This document shows positions 59,099 to 64,000 of a stretch of 64,000 nt of DNA, piece by piece. The notes under the pieces are model-generated. The model did not search any database. It had not been told where the DNA came from and saw nothing but the letters and a program-made list of their open reading frames with translations. This stretch comes from Bernardetia sp963719525 (lineage in GTDB: Bacteria > Bacteroidota > Bacteroidia > Cytophagales > Bernardetiaceae): contig CAVRCG010000004.1 of NCBI GenBank assembly GCA_963719525.1, positions 3,534,001-3,598,000 of the forward strand. The letters are read 5' to 3'. Within the stretch, counting starts at the first letter, position 1, and each line of letters starts with the position of its first letter. The position numbers and the translations under genes are program-made.

Positions 59099-59203
59099 TT
59101 TTATAGTCAGACTGGAAAGTTTAACATATTAAAGTGTATAACAGACTTCCCAGTCTGTTGAATTAAAAAAACTATTCGTCAGACTGGGAAGTCCGACATA
59201 CGT
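59099..59203. repeat. REP units downstream of RAYT
   Basis: A degraded half-site (GTCAGACTGGAAAGTTTAAC near 59106) is followed by a full unit, ACAGACTTCCCAGTCTGT and inverted GTCAGACTGGGAAGTC, at about 59138-59203. The end of this unit supplies the last codons of the minus-strand gene at 59172-59441. Confidence 0.8.
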
Positions 59204-59441
59204 TAAAAGGCTCATCGTCATCTAAAACGCCATGCAAAGCCAAAACATTTTCAGTTTTATAATTTTGAGATTGAATAAGTGAAGAAAGGTTTATCTTATC
59301 TTTTAAAGGTTTTGCATAGTGTAAAATGACACTTTCTTGTACGATTTTATTCAATAAATCTTCAAAATAAGCTAATATTTTATCTTCTCCTATCTTATCC
59401 AATAAAGCTGTAATTCTACTTTTTCGCTGTTCTATCAACAT
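59172..59441 (-). CDS. Small hypothetical protein ending in a REP
   Basis: An 89-residue mostly helical protein (RITALLDKIGEDKILAYFEDLLNKIV, then VLALHGVLDDDEPFNV). Its last eight residues (CRTSQSDE) and stop codon are encoded by the REP unit at 59138-59203, so the native 3' end was probably replaced when the REP arrived. No family is recognised. Confidence 0.45.
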   Translation of the reverse strand: MLIEQRKSRITALLDKIGEDKILAYFEDLLNKIVQESVILHYAKPLKDKINLSSLIQSQNYKTENVLALHGVLDDDEPFNVCRTSQSDE

Positions 59442-59518
59442 ATTAGTATTATTTGGTTTGAAATTTATTTATGGCTAATTTAATAAAAAATTATGAGTTT
59501 AGGAAAATACGCTGTTTT

Positions 59519-59586
59519 TAGAAAAATATAATCTCAATGGCGATGTGCAGTATTTGAAGATGAGGGTTGTGGTGGCTAGTAGGTTT
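59519..59586. repeat. Right 68-bp direct repeat
   Basis: Second copy of the giant gene 3'-end sequence (67/68 identical to 58154-58221). It is not in an open frame with any preceding domain, so it is a duplicated fragment. Confidence 0.85.
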
Positions 59587-59626
59587 CAAGGGATTTTAAT
59601 AAAATAACTTTTATAAATTGTTATAT

Positions 59627-60481
59627 ATGCTAAACAAAAAATTTAGAAAACAAAAAGAGAAAACAGGTTACGTATATGTATTATCTAACCCATTGTATCC
59701 ATCACTATTTAAAATAGGTAGTACCAAATTGAATCCTGAAGTAAGAGCAGATACTATTACGAGAAGAACAGGAGTTTTGGGTATTTTCATAGTAGAATGG
59801 TTTGTAGAAGTAAATATTTCTTATTACAAAAATCTAGAGATTAGTACTCATAGAGAATTAGATTTATATCGTTTTTTAAACCATAAAGAATTTTTTACAA
59901 TTAATTTACAAGATGCTATTGATACTACAAAAAGGATTATAGAAGAAAGAAAAATTGACATAATACGTGAGTATTCCAATCAAAAGCAGTATAGTAATCC
60001 ATTAGAATCAGAAAGAATTGATAATTTGAAGCAAACTAAAATTTTTTATGATCAATATGAACAATATGAAATAAAGATGTATTCAGAAAAACAAGGTTTG
60101 CAAGAAGAAGTAGAGCGTTTACAAAAGGTAATAACACAGTTAAAGGAGGAAAGTATTACGAATAAACACAATTTGGAAAATCTTATTTCTGATAATAAAA
60201 AATACGAATATTTATTGGAGAATACTGAAGATATTATAGCTAAATTATTGAGCTACATATTGAATTTAGGAAAATTTCCTAAAAATTTAATAGATTTTTT
60301 CATAAGAATAAATGATAATGAAGCTAATTATATATCAAATATCTTAGAAAAATTAAAGAAGAATAAACAAAGCCTTTTAAAAACCCATATAATTGATGAT
60401 ACTTTATTTGAAGATGAAAAGAGTGAAAAATTTAGAGATATTAGCACTTTGAAAAAATATACATATGCAATTCATAAATAA
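59627..60481 (+). CDS. T5orf172/GIY-YIG-like domain protein with coiled coil
   Basis: A 284-residue protein from the ATG at 59627. The N-terminal 90 residues (GYVYVLSNPLYPSLFKIGST, RADTITRRTGVLG, HREL...FLNHKEFF) match the T5orf172 branch of GIY-YIG nucleases. A long coiled coil (about 140-200) and a helical C-terminus follow. T5orf172 proteins occur in phages and mobile regions. It lies right after the duplicated repeat. Nuclease activity is likely but not proven. Confidence 0.75.
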   Translation: MLNKKFRKQKEKTGYVYVLSNPLYPSLFKIGSTKLNPEVRADTITRRTGVLGIFIVEWFVEVNISYYKNLEISTHRELDLYRFLNHKEFFTINLQDAIDTTKRIIEERKIDIIREYSNQKQYSNPLESERIDNLKQTKIFYDQYEQYEIKMYSEKQGLQEEVERLQKVITQLKEESITNKHNLENLISDNKKYEYLLENTEDIIAKLLSYILNLGKFPKNLIDFFIRINDNEANYISNILEKLKKNKQSLLKTHIIDDTLFEDEKSEKFRDISTLKKYTYAIHK

Positions 60482-60891
60482 AATGAATTCTAAACTCAAG
60501 CGAAAATATTAAATGTATACAAACTACTGACAAAGCTTTAGTATGATAAAATTGTAAAGTACATTTATAACTTTTACAGTCCTTTCAAAAGGCTGTCAAT
60601 AGTTGGAAAAGCGAACAAATTTCAAACTATTATAAGAATTGTTTCGAATTACCAAAAAACTATTTACAAAGTTTTTTAAAAATCATATCCAAACCATAAA
60701 AATCCGTTTTTCTTATATTTTCAATATATTTGTTTCATTAACTTTACAAAAACAAATCAGTTTACCGTAGCTTAAATGAAAAAGCCTATCCAATTAAAAA
60801 CTGAATAAATTTTTGTTTTTTTCTTAATTTTATTATTAATTCCCTACAAAAACAAATCAGTTTACCGTAGCTAAAATGAAAAAATATTCAT
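60482..60891. other. AT-rich intergenic region with paired 39-bp repeat
   Basis: 410 nt without a gene. It holds a 39-bp sequence (TACAAAAACAAATCAGTTTA core) at 60745-60783 and again at 60845-60883, exactly 100 bp apart with one mismatch. It also has a GTC-rich inverted segment around 60525-60610 that recalls the hairpin at 2972-3000. Nothing else is seen. Confidence 0.6.
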
Positions 60892-62223
60892 TTACACCAC
60901 CCGAATCATAAAAGCATTTTCTGTTTTGCGTTCTTCTGTACTGTTTAGTCCTTCTTCTAAGTAAAAACTAACCGTTTGTCCTGTTCTAAACCACGATTGC
61001 GTAAAGAGAAAATTAGAAACGTGAAAAGAATAAAATTTGCCATTATCGCATTCTATTTTGCCTACTTTTCTTTGTGTGTTGATAAGGTTTATAATTCCTG
61101 TTTGAATAGGTTTTTTATAAATTCGGAGTTCTCGCCAAATTTTTTTTAGCTCTTTTTCATGTATTTCTACATTTAGATTTGTATTTTTATTAATTTCAAA
61201 TTGTTTCAAAAACTGATTCAGTTCTGCATCTATTTTCCAATTATTTGCTTTTTTGATAAAATAAGTAAATTCTATATGTTTTTTGGCTTCTTCTTTTTTG
61301 TTTTCTCGGTCTGTCTTTAGTAAAAGTTTAGCTAGTAGTTTGTATAAATTTACTTTTTTATCTCTATTTTCTTTATCATTACTATTAGCCAAAACACCAT
61401 AAATAGCATATTTTAAGGCATTTTCATTGTCTTCTAACTCAAGATAAATTTCTGCTATTTCTTTGTACATAAACCAATCTCGCTTCTTTTTTAGCAGATT
61501 TTGGAATAATTCTAATGCTATTTCTGTATCTCCTAATTCCTTAAAAGACAGGGAAATACGCCTAGCAAACCAAATTGCATTATTATCATGAAACTCTTCC
61601 AAACTTTCCAATGCTTTTTGACACATAAAAATACATTCATCATACAAACCTTTTTCAAATAAAGCTTTGGTACAATGTGCAAAATATTGTTCTTGTTTTG
61701 ATGCTCCTTTTTGCTTTTCGCCTGTTTTGTTTATGAATGTATAAGGAGTAGAATCTAAATTATTTACATCTAATTTATTGCACCATTCCAAAATGTCAGT
61801 TGATGGATAAATGGTTTTTGTAGCTAAATAATCTACTACTTTAAAAACGGTCAAGATGTATGGAGAAAAATTATCTTCTTGTTTGGATAACTTCAGTATT
61901 GCTTTTGCAGCCTTTAAAAAACTAGATTCATTGATTTTATCTAATTTTACTTCCTTAATTTCTGTATAATAAATGCACCAAGAATATACTTTATGAATGG
62001 CTGAAAAATGGTTATCCAATCCATATACTTCCCTACAAATTTCTAAACCTTTTTGATAGTTTTGTGTGTTTTGCAAACAAACTGCATATCCCCAACCTTC
62101 CCATTTTGTGCATTCTTTTCTATATTGTTCCCAAAGAATAACGTAAATAGGCAAAGCATTTTGGTAATCTTTTACTTTGCGAAACTCTTCTGCTTTTTCT
62201 TTTAAGGTGGTGTAATCTTGCAT
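60892..62223 (-). CDS. TPR protein with C-terminal OB/cold-shock-like segment
   Basis: A 443-residue cytoplasmic protein. The first 330 residues carry degenerate tetratricopeptide repeats (QNALPIYVILWEQYRKE, NYQKGLEICREVYGLD, DTEIALELFQNLLKKKRDWFMYKEIAEIYLELEDNENALKY). The last 60 residues (RKVGKIECDNGKFYSFHVSN, then WFRTGQTVSFYLEEG) resemble a cold-shock or OB-fold nucleic-acid-binding domain. The pairing suggests an RNA-linked scaffold role, but no function is established. Confidence 0.7.
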   Translation of the reverse strand: MQDYTTLKEKAEEFRKVKDYQNALPIYVILWEQYRKECTKWEGWGYAVCLQNTQNYQKGLEICREVYGLDNHFSAIHKVYSWCIYYTEIKEVKLDKINESSFLKAAKAILKLSKQEDNFSPYILTVFKVVDYLATKTIYPSTDILEWCNKLDVNNLDSTPYTFINKTGEKQKGASKQEQYFAHCTKALFEKGLYDECIFMCQKALESLEEFHDNNAIWFARRISLSFKELGDTEIALELFQNLLKKKRDWFMYKEIAEIYLELEDNENALKYAIYGVLANSNDKENRDKKVNLYKLLAKLLLKTDRENKKEEAKKHIEFTYFIKKANNWKIDAELNQFLKQFEINKNTNLNVEIHEKELKKIWRELRIYKKPIQTGIINLINTQRKVGKIECDNGKFYSFHVSNFLFTQSWFRTGQTVSFYLEEGLNSTEERKTENAFMIRVV

Positions 62224-62390
62224 TATTTTTAGATTTACTTAAAATTACTGGTTCAAGCATTGATGCTCAATGCTTGAACCGAATAATAATCAAAAAACTA
62301 CTCTCCATCAGGATTTATCTTAAAAAATAATGACTTCAATTCCGTTGCATCTTCTGCTTTCATTCGGTCAGCCAAAACCAAACGAAGCTG

Positions 62391-62837
62391 TCAACGACGT
62401 AAAGCTCCTTCATAAAGTTTGATTTCTTTTTCTGTTTCAGGTTCTAATTCTGGAACATAAATCGGATTTCCCATTTGGTCAACGGCTACAAAAGTAAGAA
62501 AGGCTTTGTAAGCTAATTTTCGTCCCGAACCTTCCAAAATATTCTCTCCATACGCTTCTACATATACTTCCATAGAAGAATTAAAGGCACGACTGACATG
62601 AGATTCTAACGTAACCACGCCACCCAAAGGAACAGAAGCCTCAAAGGAAACATTATCAACAGATGCTGTAACAACAACACGATTACAATGTTTTTGAGCC
62701 GAAATAGCTGCAGCAATATCCATTAAGTGCATCAGTCTTCCACCCATTAAATTATTCAATGGATTAGTATCATTTGGCAAAACCATTTCGGTCATGGTTA
62801 CATAAGAATTACTCGCTTTTCTTGATTTAGGAGGCAT
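62391..62837 (-). CDS. Acyl-CoA thioesterase (hotdog fold), probable premature stop
   Basis: A hotdog-fold thioesterase that hydrolyses acyl-CoA. The hallmark segment NPLNNLMGGRLMHLMDIAAAISAQKHCNR lies near residues 25-53, with VDNVSFEASVPLGG after it. The open frame ends at a TGA at 62391-62393, but the same frame continues as QLRLVLADRMKAEDATELKSLFF to a stop at 62298-62300. The family normally extends that far (about 170-180 residues, GALRRRQLRL). CGA to TGA would explain the stop. The truncated 148-residue form keeps the catalytic fold and might still work. Confidence 0.8.
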   Translation of the reverse strand: MPPKSRKASNSYVTMTEMVLPNDTNPLNNLMGGRLMHLMDIAAAISAQKHCNRVVVTASVDNVSFEASVPLGGVVTLESHVSRAFNSSMEVYVEAYGENILEGSGRKLAYKAFLTFVAVDQMGNPIYVPELEPETEKEIKLYEGALRR

Positions 62838-63482
62838 ATAAATAAAATTAGAAGTGTGAAATTAGAATTGAGAAGTAGGGAACTGTAAGCCCTTTACGTT
62901 TGCGATTATTATGCAAAGTTGTAAAGAAGATATTTGTTTCTTTGTGTGTAGTAAAGAAAAAAAGTGGTGAAAATAGGTAATTTATTGTAAGGTTACAGAA
63001 AGGATGTTCCAGATGATGCTCTATTGGATGAGCTAACTCTATTTTTTGTCTGTGAGTTTATCTGACATTTTGATTTTTAGGCTCATTATTGAGGACTTAA
63101 ATATCTTAAATAACATAGATTTTACCACATCTTTTTGTTTTTCAACACTTAAAATTACTATAAATTATCTCAAATTACAATTATTTCATAGGTGTAGATA
63201 GTAGTAAATCTACTTTAAACTTGAGCAATTATGCTATACTGGTTAAGAATTGGTTTTAGAAAAGTCAGCGGTATAAATTAAGCTGCTACATAATTTAAAT
63301 GTAGAAATTTGATTTATCAAATTCCAAAACTTTTTTGCCTCTCTTGTCTATTTTTCTTTAAAAGAATAATAAAGTCCTATAAAATTAGAAATTACTAAAT
63401 TATTCACTACTAACTGATTTTTTCCTAACTTTGCATTCAACAAACTAAAACAAAAACACTCAAAAAATAAAAAAAAATAACT
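62838..63482. other. 645-nt gene-free region upstream of cysteine synthase-type gene
   Basis: Apart from the -7 box at 63426-63433, I see no reading frame with family features, hairpin array or RNA gene. It is AT-rich with scattered stops on both strands. Confidence 0.5.
63426..63433 (+). promoter_or_regulatory. Candidate -7 box for cysteine synthase-type gene
   Basis: TAACTTTG matches TAnnTTTG, 49 nt before the ATG; same context TTTCCTAACTTTG as the box before rlmD. Confidence 0.5.
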
Positions 63483-64000
63483 ATGCGTTATTACAATCAT
63501 ATCATCGAAACGGTAGGCAATACGCCACTTGTAAAACTACACAGCGTAAATAAAGGAATAAAAGGAACAATTTTGGTGAAAGTAGAATACCTAAACCCAG
63601 GCAATTCTATGAAAGACCGTATCGGACTAAAAATGATTGAAGATGCCGAAAAAGCAGGAACTCTAAAACCAGGGGGAACTATCATTGAAGGAACTTCTGG
63701 AAATACAGGAATGGGACTTGCCTTGACTGCTATTGCAAAGGGGTATAAGTGTATTTTTACGGTTTCGGATAAGCAGTCACAAGAAAAAATTGATATTCTT
63801 CGTGCTTTGGGTGCAGAAGTAATTGTTTGTCCTACCAATGTTACGCCAGACGATCCTCGTTCGTATTATTCGGTAGCAAAACGTAAAAATCAAGAAATTG
63901 AAAATTCAATTTATCCCAACCAGTACGATAATAAATCTAATCAACAGGCACATTACGAAAGTACAGCACCAGAAATTTGGAATGATACTGATGGAAAAGT
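63483..64000 (+). CDS. Cysteine synthase/cystathionine beta-synthase-type PLP enzyme (partial)
   Basis: The gene starts at 63483 and runs off the window end after 172 codons. VGNTPLVKLHSVNKG, then NPGNSMKDRIGLKMI with the PLP-binding lysine, and EGTSGNTGMGLALTAIAKGYK are the fold type II PLP motifs shared by O-acetylserine sulfhydrylase and cystathionine beta-synthase. The insertion DKQSQEKIDILRALGAEVIVCPTNV and the YPNQYDNKSNQQAHYE segment favour a CBS-type protein, but the missing C-terminal half, which would show CBS domains, is needed to decide. Confidence 0.9.
   Translation, partial: MRYYNHIIETVGNTPLVKLHSVNKGIKGTILVKVEYLNPGNSMKDRIGLKMIEDAEKAGTLKPGGTIIEGTSGNTGMGLALTAIAKGYKCIFTVSDKQSQEKIDILRALGAEVIVCPTNVTPDDPRSYYSVAKRKNQEIENSIYPNQYDNKSNQQAHYESTAPEIWNDTDGK

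Noticed and set aside
42479..62393. Recoding of UAA or UGA as sense codons
   Set aside because: Other genes in the window end normally at UAA and UGA (for example UGA in the C5-methyltransferase and UPF0175 genes), and the three internal stops involve different codons and expected residues.
63497..63838. 113-residue minus-strand frame
   Set aside because: It is antisense to the cysteine synthase/CBS-type gene, which has clear PLP motifs on the plus strand.

Overview
The window looks like chromosome of a low-GC Bacteroidota, most likely Cytophagales close to Bernardetia/Flexibacter (inference). Supporting signs are a type IX secretion C-terminal domain, TAnnTTTG-type -7 boxes with no clear Shine-Dalgarno sites, large Ig-like/lamin-tail surface proteins, and an expansion of 7TMR-DISM/SpoIIE phosphatases. 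I saw no rRNA, tRNA, CRISPR array or complete insertion sequence.

Layout: 0.1-5.9 kb holds a LolD/MacB-type ABC ATPase, two MNT-type nucleotidyltransferases, a possible PD-(D/E)XK nuclease, gmhA, a one-gene insertion flanked by copies of the gmhA 3' end, lptB and hslV. 6-11 kb holds small envelope proteins and a cytochrome oxidase assembly group (COX3, COX4, SCO, DUF420). 11.1-17.8 kb holds three tandem 7TMR-DISM/SpoIIE phosphatases. 17.9-26.9 kb holds a lipoprotein haloalkane dehalogenase homologue, a T9SS cargo protein, purD, an outer membrane protein, a 29-bp tandem repeat array with a tonB remnant, rlmD, a UPF0175/DUF3368 toxin-antitoxin pair and a SUI1 protein. 27-30 kb holds a Fic protein and an ALDH7-type dehydrogenase. 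30.1-33.3 kb is a restriction-modification island bounded by perfect 38-bp direct repeats. 33.4-46.3 kb holds an AsmA-like protein, small envelope proteins, a PAP2 phosphatase, leuS and a nicotinamidase-like hydrolase. 46.5-58.2 kb holds a fourth, propeller-type SpoIIE receptor and a giant adhesin-like gene. 58.2-60.5 kb is a RAYT transposase with its REP sequences and a T5orf172 protein. The end holds a TPR protein, an acyl-CoA thioesterase and the start of a cysteine synthase/CBS-type gene.

A striking property is the number of interrupted genes. leuS, purD, one SpoIIE paralogue, the Mrr-like nuclease and the giant adhesin gene can each be restored by removing single bases, usually one extra A or T in a homopolymer. 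leuS, the thioesterase and the adhesin also carry in-frame stops one substitution away from the expected codon. Because leuS and purD are core genes, sequencing or assembly error is the leading explanation, and these genes are described at their repaired extents.

The most interesting accessory pieces are the repeat-bounded restriction-modification island with a 20-codon stub of a second C5-methyltransferase, the single-gene insertion at the gmhA 3' end, the nucleotidyltransferase/nuclease pair near 1-2.3 kb, and the RAYT/REP module bounded by 68-bp direct repeats.
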